A stretch of DNA of 35,111 bases from Cryptosporangium minutisporangium. GTDB taxonomy: Bacteria > Actinomycetota > Actinomycetes > Mycobacteriales > Cryptosporangiaceae. Of the stretch, positions 1 to 8,804 are shown one piece after another. The stretch lies in the NCBI RefSeq assembly GCF_039536245.1, contig NZ_BAAAYN010000024.1, forward strand, positions 131,497 to 166,607. The letters are read 5' to 3'. The translations under genes and the position numbers were made by a program. Numbering within the stretch: the stretch's first letter is position 1; the number at the start of each line of letters is the position of its first letter. The notes beneath the pieces were generated by a model. It was not told the origin of the DNA. It did no database searches and saw only the letters and a list, made by a program, of their open reading frames with translations.

Positions 1-137
1 GCCCGGCGTGCGGTACCAGCCGCGGCGAGCAGGGACCACCCGATCGGTGCCGAGGGCCCTGACCGGGACGGGCCCGACCGTCGGCGGCCGCCCGGTGTAC
101 CGTCCCGTTGGGTGCGCTTGGCTCGGGAGGTAATCGG

Positions 138-197
138 ATGACAGGGGCACGCCTCGCGGAGCGGCTCCAGTTGGGTGACGCGGCGGTGGGTGCATGA
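138..197 (+). CDS. possible 19-aa leader peptide upstream of the MEDS sensor
   Basis: A short frame starts at ATG 138 with a good Shine-Dalgarno, GGGAGG at 125-130, and ends in a TGA that overlaps the start of the next gene as ATGA. The next gene has no comparable ribosome site of its own, so translation of this peptide could feed ribosomes into it. The peptide (MTGARLAERL...) matches no family I know. The same frame is closed by a TGA at 60-62, so it is not the tail of a longer gene in the window. It could be chance; the SD plus the exact 4-nt overlap is the only evidence. Confidence 0.3.
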   Translation: MTGARLAERLQLGDAAVGA

Positions 198-1147
198 CGG
201 CCGCGGTCAACGAGTTCGACCACCCGGCGCTGTTCTACCGCGACGACGAGGAGTACCTGGCCGGCACCGTGCCGTTCATCCGCGAAGGGCTCGCCGCCGG
301 GGAACCCGTCGCGGTAGCCGTTCCCGGACCGAACCTGCACCTGATCCGGGACGCCCTCGGCGCCGACGCCGAGCAGGTGCTGCTGCGCGACATGACGGTG
401 GTCGGCCGCAATCCGGGCCGCATCATCCCCGCGGTGCTGCTCGCCTTCGCGAACACCCACCCCGGGCGGCGCGTGCGCCTGATCGGCGAACCGATCTGGG
501 CCGGCCGCAGCCCGTCGGAGTACCCCGCCTGCGCCCAGCACGAGGCTCTGATCAACGCCGCCTTCACCGATCGGTCCGCGACGATCCTCTGCCCGTACGA
601 CACCGGGTCGCTGGATCCGGCGTGGGTCGAGGACGCGTACCGGACGCACCCGGTTCTGCTCGAGGCCGGTCTCCGCTTCGACAGCGCCGAGTACGCCGAT
701 CCGCTCGCGGTCGCGGCGAGCTTCAATCAGCCGCTGTCCGACCCACCCGCCGACGCCGCGACGCTCACCGTCGGTCTGCAGGCCCTGGCGGCCGTGCGTC
801 GCTTCGTCACCGAGCACGCCCAGCGCGCGGGCCTACCGGACGAGCGGATCGTCGATCTCACGATCGTGATCACGGAACTCGCCGAGAACGCCGTCGAACA
901 CGGCGGCGGCACCGGCCATCTCGCGGTCTGGGCCGACGGCGAGGATCTGATCTGCCAGCTGACCGACCGTGGGTACCTCGCCGACCCGCTCGCCGGGCGG
1001 ATCCCGGTCACCGACCACACCCGCCAGGGGGGCCGCGGGCTCCTGCTGATCAACCAACTCAGCGACCTCGTTCGCGTGCACACCACGCCGGTCGGCACGA
1101 GCACCCGGATCTACCTGAGCCGTCAGTCGGTCACCGAATCCGTGTAG
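194..1147 (+). CDS. MEDS-domain sensor with anti-sigma/histidine-kinase-type ATPase domain
   Basis: The 317-aa soluble protein has two parts. Residues about 9-165 look like a MEDS (DcmR-type sensory) domain, with the opening DHPALFYRDDEEY and the later CPYDTGSLDP. Residues about 190-312 are a RsbW/SpoIIAB-type HATPase: N-box ELAENAVEH near 229, DRG (G1) near 257, and GGRGLLLINQL (G2) near 279. There is no dimerisation/phospho-His domain and no membrane segment, so it is probably a cytoplasmic serine-kinase anti-sigma factor or partner-switching regulator rather than a classical sensor kinase. This architecture is common and multi-copy in actinobacteria. The start at 194 is chosen because it overlaps the upstream small ORF as ATGA and because the MEDS fold begins soon after it. 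No cognate sigma or anti-anti-sigma gene is adjacent, so its target is unknown. Confidence 0.85.
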   Translation: MTAAVNEFDHPALFYRDDEEYLAGTVPFIREGLAAGEPVAVAVPGPNLHLIRDALGADAEQVLLRDMTVVGRNPGRIIPAVLLAFANTHPGRRVRLIGEPIWAGRSPSEYPACAQHEALINAAFTDRSATILCPYDTGSLDPAWVEDAYRTHPVLLEAGLRFDSAEYADPLAVAASFNQPLSDPPADAATLTVGLQALAAVRRFVTEHAQRAGLPDERIVDLTIVITELAENAVEHGGGTGHLAVWADGEDLICQLTDRGYLADPLAGRIPVTDHTRQGGRGLLLINQLSDLVRVHTTPVGTSTRIYLSRQSVTESV

Positions 1148-1266
1148 CCGGTCGACTCCGGGACAGCCTGACTGACCTCTTTGTCCTGTGAACCAAGCGG
1201 GATCATTCTCGCACTCTGGTTGTCTCCTTTCACTCTAAGTCCGTGATTTCGCTCTCAGCACACGCT

Positions 1267-1272
1267 TACCCT
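1267..1272 (+). promoter_or_regulatory. candidate -10 box (TACCCT) for leaderless MFS transcript
   Basis: TACCCT fits the actinobacterial TANNNT -10 consensus and lies exactly 6 nt before GTG 1279, the spacing expected if the start codon is the first transcribed base. No Shine-Dalgarno precedes either candidate start and no clear -35 is seen, so this is inferred from spacing alone. Confidence 0.35.
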
Positions 1273-1278
1273 GTCGCA

Positions 1279-2898
1279 GTGAACTCCCGTGCCGCTCTGA
1301 CTGCTTTGGGTGCTTCCGCGTTCGTCTACGTCACCGCCGAAGCCGTTCCGGTGGGACTGCTCCCGGAGATCGCGTCCGACATGTCGGTCAGCGAGGCGGA
1401 TATCGGTTTGTTGCTGACGAGTTACGCAGCGGTTGCGGCGCTGACGTCGGTCCCCCTGACCGCGGTGACGATGCGCGTCCCGCGACGGCGGTTGATCGCC
1501 TGCACCATCGCGGCGTTCGCGGTCTCGCAGCTGGCGGCCGCGTTCGCTCCGACGTTCGTGCTGCTGGTCATGGCGCGGATGATGTGCGCGCTGGTGCACG
1601 GGATGTTCTGGGCGACGATCGCGCCGGTCGCCGCCCGCCTGGTCGCGCCGGAGCACCGCGGCCGGGCGACCGCGCGGGTCTTCCTCGGCAACTCGCTCGC
1701 CATCGTCCTGGGTGTACCGCTCGGCACCGCGCTCGGTCAGTGGTTCGGCTGGCGGCTCGTGCTGGTGGGTCTCGCGGTGGGCGGTGCGGCCTGCGTCGCG
1801 GCGGTGCTCTTCCTGCTACCGGCCTTGCCGCCGCTGCCGGCCGACGTCGCCACACCGGCCGGACAGCGGCTGCGCAACGCCGTGCTGGTCCTGCGCTCGG
1901 GGCCGCTCGTCGCGGTCTGCAGCGTCACCGCCGTCCTGATGACCGGCGTGTTCTCCGCCTACACCTTCCTCGCGCCCCTGGTCCGGCGCGACGCCGGCCT
2001 GGAAGGCCCGGCGTTGAGCGTGCTGCTGCTCGGGTTCGGCGCCGCCGGTCTGGTCGGCACCTGGCTCATCGGACGCTGGATCGATCGGTACCCCGGGCTC
2101 CTGCTGAGCGTGCTGATCACGGTGATCATCGCCGCGCTGGCTCTGCTCGCACCGGCGCTGGGACCGGTGCCGACGGTCATCGCGGTGCTCGCGTGGGGTG
2201 CGGCGATGACGGCCGCGCCGATCGTCCTGCAGGCCGCGGTGCTCCGCGTCGCACCGCACGCCGCGGACGCGGGGTCAGCGGTCTACGTCGTGGCGTTCCA
2301 GATCGGCATCGGCGGTGGATCGCTGTTGGGAGAGCGGATCGTCCGCGCGGACCGGCTCGAGGCGCTGCCGTTGGTCGCCCTGGTGCTCGCCGCGGTGGCG
2401 TGGGTGATCGTGCGGGCGTCCCGCAGGGCCTTCCCGCTGCGGCTGGCGACCCAACCGGCGACGGCCGCGCCCACCCCCGCACCGCCCGCAACTGCCCCGG
2501 CGGCGCCCGCGCCGACCCCGGCAACGCCCGCGCCGGCCGCAGGCGGCCACTGGGTTCACGGCCGCCACTTCGCTGAACCGTCGAACACCCCGGCCTTCAA
2601 CTGGTTCCAGAAGCCGTCGCAGGCCGTCAGCGGTGACGCTCGTCGGCAGCCGCCGGAGCAACGCCTCCCGGCTCCTCCACTCGACCGACGTGGTCTCACC
2701 CAGCCGCGGAACCCCTTGTGGTGGCTGCCGGAGGAGATCGGCGACACGACCGTGCACAGTGGAGCCCCGACTGGGAACTCCACCGCGCACGGTCCGCGCT
2801 CAGCGCCGCGCCCGCCGTTTGAACAGGCGGACGACCAGGGCCAGCGCCACCACCACGGCGAGCGCCGGTTTCCAGTAGGACCGGATCACGACCGGTAG
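1279..2898 (+). CDS. MFS drug/metabolite exporter (DHA1/AraJ-CmlR type) with long Pro/Ala-rich C-terminal tail
   Basis: Residues 1 to about 390 form a run of about twelve hydrophobic segments. The opening ALGASAFVYVTAEAVPVGLL is typical of the DHA1 (AraJ/CmlR) group of proton-coupled exporters, and the RVPRRRL loop after helix 2 corresponds to the MFS signature loop. Substrate cannot be assigned. An in-frame GTG at 1243 would add 12 residues; GTG 1279 is preferred because families of this type begin near MNSRAAL and a leaderless -10 fits it. After the transporter comes about 145 extra residues: a Pro/Ala/Thr run (about 392-425), then a charged, Trp-containing tail. The last 99 nt are antisense to the end of coxG. 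The tail is not usual for MFS exporters; it may be a cytoplasmic partner-binding extension, or the result of a lost original stop. Confidence 0.85.
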   Translation: MNSRAALTALGASAFVYVTAEAVPVGLLPEIASDMSVSEADIGLLLTSYAAVAALTSVPLTAVTMRVPRRRLIACTIAAFAVSQLAAAFAPTFVLLVMARMMCALVHGMFWATIAPVAARLVAPEHRGRATARVFLGNSLAIVLGVPLGTALGQWFGWRLVLVGLAVGGAACVAAVLFLLPALPPLPADVATPAGQRLRNAVLVLRSGPLVAVCSVTAVLMTGVFSAYTFLAPLVRRDAGLEGPALSVLLLGFGAAGLVGTWLIGRWIDRYPGLLLSVLITVIIAALALLAPALGPVPTVIAVLAWGAAMTAAPIVLQAAVLRVAPHAADAGSAVYVVAFQIGIGGGSLLGERIVRADRLEALPLVALVLAAVAWVIVRASRRAFPLRLATQPATAAPTPAPPATAPAAPAPTPATPAPAAGGHWVHGRHFAEPSNTPAFNWFQKPSQAVSGDARRQPPEQRLPAPPLDRRGLTQPRNPLWWLPEEIGDTTVHSGAPTGNSTAHGPRSAPRPPFEQADDQGQRHHHGERRFPVGPDHDR

Positions 2899-3546
2899 GA
2901 CGGTCGCCCCGAGGTCGAGCGCCTCCGGCTGCGACGGCTGCGCGGGCCGGTCCACCCGACCCTGCGCTGGCGTCGACGCCGGTGCGACCGCGGGCGTCCC
3001 GGCTCCCGCCGATGGCGCGGCCGGCTCGGTGGCCGGCGCATCGACCCCGGCCGGCGAACCAGTTCCCGCCAACGGCGTCGGGGTGGTGTCGGCGACCTCC
3101 GCCGGCCCCAGCTGCTGCTCCAGGCAGGCCACGAACTGTCCGAGCAGCTTGTCGGAGACCTCCTGGATCAGCCCACGCCCGAACTGGGCCGGTTTCCCGG
3201 TGACGTGGAGGTCGGTCACCACCTCGACGTCGGTCCCACCGCCGTCGGCCTCGGTCATCGTCACGGTCGCGGAGGCCGCCGCCGTTCCGTTGCCGCGTTT
3301 GTCCCGCCCCTTGGCCTCGACGACGAGCCGGTGCGCGCTCTCGTCCCGTCCGGTGAACGTGCCGGTGCCGTTGTAGACCAGCGCGATCGGCCCCAGCTTC
3401 ACCTTGCAGGAGCCGGTGAACTCGTCGCCGTCCACCGAGGTGACCTGAGCCCCGGGGAAACAGCCGGCCAGCCCGGCGACGTCCTGGAACCGGACCCAGG
3501 TCTCGTCGACTCCGGCGGGGACGCGGAACTGATGGGTCAGATCCAT
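2800..3546 (-). CDS. coxG: CoxG-like SRPBCC protein with C-terminal membrane anchor
   Basis: The 248-aa protein begins with an SRPBCC/START-type fold (residues 1 to about 145) of the carbon monoxide dehydrogenase subunit G family; the opening MDLTHQFRVPAGVDETW, VAGLAGCFPGAQV and LGPIALVYNGTGTF are characteristic. A low-complexity Pro/Ala/Gly linker follows (about 150-215). It ends in one hydrophobic helix (about 226-241) and a basic KRRARR tail, which suggests membrane tethering. In Oligotropha, CoxG helps recruit the CO dehydrogenase to the inner face of the membrane; a similar role is inferred here. It is the last gene of the cox run, starting 4 nt after the coxM stop. Its 3' end overlaps the convergent exporter gene by 99 nt. 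Confidence 0.85.
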   Translation of the reverse strand: MDLTHQFRVPAGVDETWVRFQDVAGLAGCFPGAQVTSVDGDEFTGSCKVKLGPIALVYNGTGTFTGRDESAHRLVVEAKGRDKRGNGTAAASATVTMTEADGGGTDVEVVTDLHVTGKPAQFGRGLIQEVSDKLLGQFVACLEQQLGPAEVADTTPTPLAGTGSPAGVDAPATEPAAPSAGAGTPAVAPASTPAQGRVDRPAQPSQPEALDLGATVLPVVIRSYWKPALAVVVALALVVRLFKRRARR

Positions 3547-3550
3547 CCGC

Positions 3551-4405
3551 TCACGCCCCTGCGGCCGCGAGCACGGCCCGTCGGGTGAGCACGCGCGCCA
3601 GGTGCTGCCGGTACTCGGCGTCGCCGTTCAGGTCCGACGGCGGGCTGGTGCCCTCGGCGGCCCGCGCGGCCGCCGGGGCGACCGCGTCGACCGCCGCCGG
3701 GACACCGGCGAGCGCGGTCTCGGTAGCGCGGGCTCGCAGCGGGGTCGAGCCCATGTTGGCGAGCCCGATCTTCGCCTCGGCGATGACGCCGCCCTCGGTG
3801 CGCACGGTCGCGGCGACGGCGACGATCGGCCACTGGTGGGCGATCCGGACGAACTTGGCGTGGTGCGCTCCCCAGCCGGTGTGCTTGGGAATCCGCACCT
3901 CGGTGAGGATCTCGTCGTCGCCGATCGCGGTCTCGAACAGCCCGACGAAGAACTCGTCGGCCGCAACGGTCCGGGTCCCGCCGGGCCCGGTGACGACGAA
4001 CTGGCCGCCCAGCGCCAGCACCGGCGCGCCCAGGTCACCGGCCGGGTCGGCGTGGGCCAGCGCCCCACCGAACGTGCCACGGTGCCGGATCTGCGCGTCG
4101 GCGAGGTGCTCGACCGCCTTGGCGATCAGCGTCGCGTGCTCGGCCACCAGCGGGTCGGAGCCGACCACCGAATGTTCGGTCATCGCGCCGATCACGATCG
4201 CGTCGCCCTCGTCGCGGATGCCGCGCAGCGCGTCGATCCGGCCGAGGTCGATCACCACCTCGGGGGCGTTGAGCCGCATCCGCAGCACCGGCAGCAGGCT
4301 CTGGCCGCCGGCCAGGAGCTTGGCGTCGTCGCCGTGCTGGGACAGGGCCGCGACGGCTTCACCGATCGTGGTCGGGGCCAGGTAGTCGAACTGTGCGGGG
4401 ATCAC
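3551..4405 (-). CDS. coxM: CO dehydrogenase-like medium (FAD-binding) subunit
   Basis: This 284-aa protein is the FAD subunit of a molybdenum hydroxylase of the xanthine dehydrogenase family. The FAD motif AGGQSLLP is at residues 32-39 and the second FAD contact TFGGALAHADP is near 112. The C-terminal CoxM domain ends with the region RARATETALAGVPA and after. The subunit passes electrons from the [2Fe-2S] subunit to FAD and on to the respiratory chain. The start is GTG 4405, which overlaps the coxL stop as GTGA, so the two genes are translationally coupled. Length and motif order are normal for the family. Confidence 0.92.
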   Translation of the reverse strand: MIPAQFDYLAPTTIGEAVAALSQHGDDAKLLAGGQSLLPVLRMRLNAPEVVIDLGRIDALRGIRDEGDAIVIGAMTEHSVVGSDPLVAEHATLIAKAVEHLADAQIRHRGTFGGALAHADPAGDLGAPVLALGGQFVVTGPGGTRTVAADEFFVGLFETAIGDDEILTEVRIPKHTGWGAHHAKFVRIAHQWPIVAVAATVRTEGGVIAEAKIGLANMGSTPLRARATETALAGVPAAVDAVAPAAARAAEGTSPPSDLNGDAEYRQHLARVLTRRAVLAAAGA

Positions 4406-6911
4406 TGGCCAGTCCCTTCCGTGCTGTCGGTGCCGGGCTGCTCGGTATCACCGTGCTGGCCTGGTTCGCCTTCGGCAAAGTGGGGCATCGCCGCCCCCTG
4501 CGTGGGCGTGTGCGCCGAAGCCCCCTGGACCGCCTTCCACACCCGCTCCGGTGTGCAGGGCATCTGGATGTCGTGCACGCCGAGGTGGCGGACCGCGTCG
4601 ACCACCGCGTTGACGACGGCGGGCGTCGAGGCGATCGTCCCGGCCTCACCGACGCCCTTGGTCCCCAGCGTGTTGCTGGTCGCGGGCGTCGTCGTGTGGT
4701 CGACGTCGAAGCTGATCGTGTCGGCCGCGGTGGGGAGCAGATAGTCCACGAGCGACCCGCTGACCAGGGTGCCGGACTCGTCGTACACGGCCTCTTCCCA
4801 GAGCGCCTGGGCGATGCCCTGCACCAGCCCACCGTGCACCTGGCCGGCGACGATCAGCGGGTTGATGACGTTGCCGATGTCGTCGCACGCCACGTACTTG
4901 CGCATCGTCAGCTCCCCGGTCTCGGTGTCCACCTCCATCGCGCACAGGTGGGTGCCGTGGGGGAAGCTGAAGTTGACCGGGTCGAACGTCGCGTCGCAGT
5001 CGAGCGAGGGCTCCACACCGTCCGGCATGTTGTGCGCGGTGAACGTCGCCAGCGCCACCTCGCCGATGCCGAGCCCCTGGTCGGTTCCCCTGACCTGGAA
5101 CCGGCCACCGCTGAACTCCAGGTCCTCGACGGAGGCCTCGAGCAGGTGCGCGGCGATGACCTTCGCCTTCTCGACCACCTTGTCCGCGGCCCGGACGACG
5201 GCTTCACCACCGACGACCAGCGACCGCGAACCGTAGGTGTCCATGCCCTTGGCGGAGATCTGGGTGTCGCCGTGCAGCACCTCGACGTCCTCGAACGGGA
5301 CGCCGAGCCGGTCCGCGACGATCTGGCTGAAGGCCGTCTCGTGCCCCTGGCCGTGTGGTGTCACACCGGTGACCACCTCGACCTTGCCGGTGGGGAGCAT
5401 CCGGACGGTCGCGTGCTCCCAGCCGCCTGCGCCGTAGTCGAGCGAGCCCAGCACGCGGGACGGCGCGAGCCCGCACATCTCGGTGAACGTCGAGACGCCG
5501 ATGCCGAGCTGGACCGGGTCGCCTGCCTCGCGCCGCTTCCGCTGCTCGGCTCGCAGCTCCTCGTAGTCGAACATCTCCTTGGCGCGAGCCGTCGCCGCCT
5601 CGTAGTTGCCCGAGTCGTAGGTGAGCCCGGCCACGGTGGTGAACGGGAACTGCTCGTGGGTGATCCAGTTCCGCTCCCGGATCACCAGCGGGTCCACGCC
5701 GACCTCGGCGGCGAGCTCGTCCATGATCCGCTCGATCGCGAACGTGGCCTCCGGCCGGCCGGCGCCGCGGTAGGCGTCGGTCCAGGTCTTGTTGGTCAGG
5801 ACCGTCTGGCAGGCGAAGTGGTAGGCGGGGAACCGGTAGATCGCGTTGAACATGAACGCCCCGAGCACCGGGACGCCGCCGCCGACCAGCGCCACGTACG
5901 CGCCGAGGTCGGCGAGCAGCTCCACCTTCAGGCCGGTGACGGTCCCGTTCCGGTCGGCCGCGAGCGTCAGTTTCTGCCACTGGTCGCGCCCGTGGTGCGC
6001 GGAGACCAGCGACTCCGAGCGGGTCTCGGTGTACTTCACCGGCTTGCCGAGACGCCGGGCGAGGAGGAAGGCGATGAACTCCTCCGGCGTCGTCTGGAGC
6101 TTGCCGCCGAAACCGCCGCCGACGTCCGGCGCGATCACCCGGATCTTGGACTCCGCGACGCCGGTGACCGCGGCGAGCAGGAACCGCAGGATGTGCGGGA
6201 TCTGGGTGGCCGACCACATCGTGATCTGCTCACCGGTCGGGTCGACGACGACCGAGCGCGGCTCCATGAACGCGGGGATCAGCCGCTGCTGGCGGTACTC
6301 GCGCTCGAGCACGATCCCGCCGCCGCGGGCCGTGGCGATCGCCGCCTCCACGTCACCGCCGGTCCCGGCCTCGGCGGAGTCGAACGTCCACAGCGCCGAT
6401 TTGTTGGTGCCCAGCTCGGGGTGGGCCAGCGCGCCACCGTTCTCCGGCGTCGCGGCGGCGGCCTCCTTCAGGTCCAGTGCAGCCGGGAGCTCCTCGTACT
6501 CGACCTCCACCAGTTCGGCGGCGTCGCGCGCCTCCGCGGCGGTCCGCGCGGCCACCACGGCCACGATCTCACCGGCGAACGTGGCCCGGTCCACAGCGAT
6601 CGGCGGGTGCACCGGGGTGGCCTGGTCGGGGGTGATCGGCCAGGCGTTGGGCAGGCCGCCCTGCTCCTCTTCGACGTCTCGCCCGGTGATCACCGCGACG
6701 ACGTTGGGCGCCTCGGCGACGGCGGAGGTGTCGATGCTGACGATGCGCGCGTGCGCGTACGGGCTGCGGACCATCGCCAGGTGCAGCATGCCGGGGAGGG
6801 TGATGTTGTCGGTCCAGCGGGTGCGGCCGGTGATCAGCCGCTGGTCTTCCTTGCGCCGCCGGTCGCGGCCGATCTCGGCGGCGAGTGCGTCGGGGCGGTC
6901 GTCGACGGCGG

Positions 6912-6915
<4 letters not shown>
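4402..6915 (-). CDS. coxL: CO dehydrogenase-like large (molybdopterin) subunit, form II
   Basis: The 837-aa catalytic subunit binds the molybdenum cofactor. Family motifs include RSPYAHARI near the N terminus, VGGGFGGK, the active-site loop AYRGAGR (near residue 380), [12 protein letters not shown] (near 520) and the catalytic Glu in GVGEAGT (near 752). AYRGAGR is the form II signature; true form I CO dehydrogenases carry AYxCSFR with the copper-binding cysteine, and that cysteine is absent here. CO oxidation is therefore uncertain, and another aromatic or aldehyde substrate is possible. The open frame runs on upstream to 7119, but the real start is GTG 6915, which overlaps the coxS stop as GTGA and is followed by [10 protein letters not shown], the usual start of the mature protein. 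It is coupled to coxM downstream in the same way. Confidence 0.93.
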
Positions 6916-7397
<482 letters not shown>

Positions 7398-7426
7398 GGG
7401 GGAGCTCCATCGTCCTTCAGCCGGAT

Positions 7427-7440
7427 GTGAGTCAGCTCAC
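7427..7440. promoter_or_regulatory. perfect inverted repeat upstream of coxS, candidate operator
   Basis: GTGAG-TCAG-CTCAC is a perfect 5-bp-arm inverted repeat, 30 nt upstream of the coxS start. On the minus strand a TANNNT box (TAGGGT, 7444-7439) overlaps its upstream edge, so a protein bound here would sit on the -10 and start site. The regulator encoded immediately upstream is the natural candidate, but nothing in the sequence proves this. Confidence 0.3.
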
Positions 7441-7483
7441 CCTAGGCACCGCGCGGTTGGCGGAAGGTTGGACACGCGGCCGG

Positions 7484-8734
7484 CTAACGCCCGGCGACCG
7501 CCAGCCGGGCTTTGAGCAGCGGAATCGCCGGATGCGGACCGCCGCCGCTGCCGGCGCGGTGGAGCCGCGCGAGGCAGGCTTCGACGACTTCGCGGTCGTA
7601 GGGCGCGAGGTCCTGGCTGTAGCGCAGCACCGCGTCCGGCTGCGGGTCCGCGAGCAGGGCCTCGCGCAGCGCGACCGCGACGTAGTCGGCGAGCTCGCTC
7701 AGCGCCGGGGAGTTCGTGCCGGGCAGCAGGTCGCCGCCGTAGGCGTCGACCGCCGCCGCGACGTGGCCGCCGCGGATCAGCGCGAGCACGTGCTGGACGT
7801 CGGTGGCGACGGGCATCAGCAGCCGGTACGGCCGGGACGACAGCTGGCCGCCGAGCGCCTGGCGCAAGTGGCTGACCTCGGCCTTGAGGGTGGAGAACGT
7901 GATCGCCTGGTCGCCGTAGACCATCGCGTGCAGCTGCTCGAGTGACAGCCCCTCCGGGTGCAGGGCCAGCAGCGCGAGCACCTCGGTCTGACGCCGGCTG
8001 AGCAGCAGCCGGTAGCCGTCGAGCCGGGCCTCCGCGGTGCCCAGCAGCGTCATCACCAGACCCGGGTCGGCGGTCTGCTCCGGCTGCGCGGACGGATGCT
8101 CGGTCGAGAACGGGATCGCGGTCTCGATCAGCCGAGCCATCACCCGTGCGGTGGCCAGCCCGATCGGATGCGTGCGGTCCCACGACGTGGACAGGTCGAG
8201 GACGCCGAGCTTCCGGCCGGACACCGGGTCGTGCACCGGCGCCGCCCAGCACACCCAGTTGGCGACGATCCGGGCGTAGTGCTCGGCGCTGAACACCATC
8301 GAAGGTGCGTCCAAGCGGTTGGCCAGGTCGAGGGCGTTGGTGCCGACAGACTCGTCGTCCCAGCGTCCGCCGGGCAGGAAACCCACCCTCTCGGCCCGGT
8401 TCCGCATCACCCGGCCGCCGTAGGTCCAGAGAATCCGGGTGTCGGCGTCGGTCACCGCGATCACCAGGTCGCCGTCCTCCGCGGTCCGGCGCAGCTCACC
8501 TTCGACGGCCTCGACCGCGGTCTGCAGCGGAGTGTCCTTCCAGACCGCGACGGTCTCGGACTCGTCGGCCATCGGCGCGGCCTCGACGTCGGTGGAGACG
8601 TGAGCTTCGCGGGAGCGCCCCCAGCTGGTGAGGATCTCCGGGCGTACCTGGGCCGCCACGTCTCCGTGTTCGGTGAACAACGCCCAGGCGCGCACGGCCT
8701 GCACCCTGCGCGCCTGTAAGTCGCCGTCGGCCAT
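7484..8734 (-). CDS. GAF-domain transcriptional regulator with winged-helix and BTAD-like C terminus
   Basis: The 416-aa protein has an N-terminal region (LTSWGRSREAHV...) followed by a GAF sensor at about 80-215 (NRAERVGFLPGGRWDDESVGTNAL, then VCWAAPVHDPVSG). These features are shared with actinobacterial GAF/Fis regulators of aldehyde and acetone metabolism. There is no AAA+ domain. Instead, residues about 250-310 are a winged helix (LSRRQTEVLALLA ... LKAEVSHLRQALGG) and about 320-400 resemble the BTAD helical domain of SARP activators (AAAVDAYGGDLLPG). It lies between coxE and coxS on the same strand, so it is probably the cluster's own ligand-responsive regulator. The start at ATG 8734 has GGAG about 8 nt upstream. 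The BTAD assignment is by pattern only. Confidence 0.8.
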   Translation of the reverse strand: MADGDLQARRVQAVRAWALFTEHGDVAAQVRPEILTSWGRSREAHVSTDVEAAPMADESETVAVWKDTPLQTAVEAVEGELRRTAEDGDLVIAVTDADTRILWTYGGRVMRNRAERVGFLPGGRWDDESVGTNALDLANRLDAPSMVFSAEHYARIVANWVCWAAPVHDPVSGRKLGVLDLSTSWDRTHPIGLATARVMARLIETAIPFSTEHPSAQPEQTADPGLVMTLLGTAEARLDGYRLLLSRRQTEVLALLALHPEGLSLEQLHAMVYGDQAITFSTLKAEVSHLRQALGGQLSSRPYRLLMPVATDVQHVLALIRGGHVAAAVDAYGGDLLPGTNSPALSELADYVAVALREALLADPQPDAVLRYSQDLAPYDREVVEACLARLHRAGSGGGPHPAIPLLKARLAVAGR

Positions 8735-8766
8735 CCGGAACTCCGTTGTCCCTGCGATCGCGAGTC

Positions 8767-8777
8767 AACGTGACGTT
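8767..8777. promoter_or_regulatory. short inverted repeat in promoter of the GAF regulator
   Basis: AACGT-G-ACGTT is a perfect inverted repeat in the 70-bp gap between coxE and the regulator gene, 33 nt upstream of the regulator start. It is more AT-rich than its surroundings. It may be an operator, but its sequence differs from the GTGAG/CTCAC repeat before coxS, so one protein for both sites is not supported. Confidence 0.22.
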
Positions 8778-8804
8778 AACACCGAAGGGTGACGCCGGGC
8801 GCAG

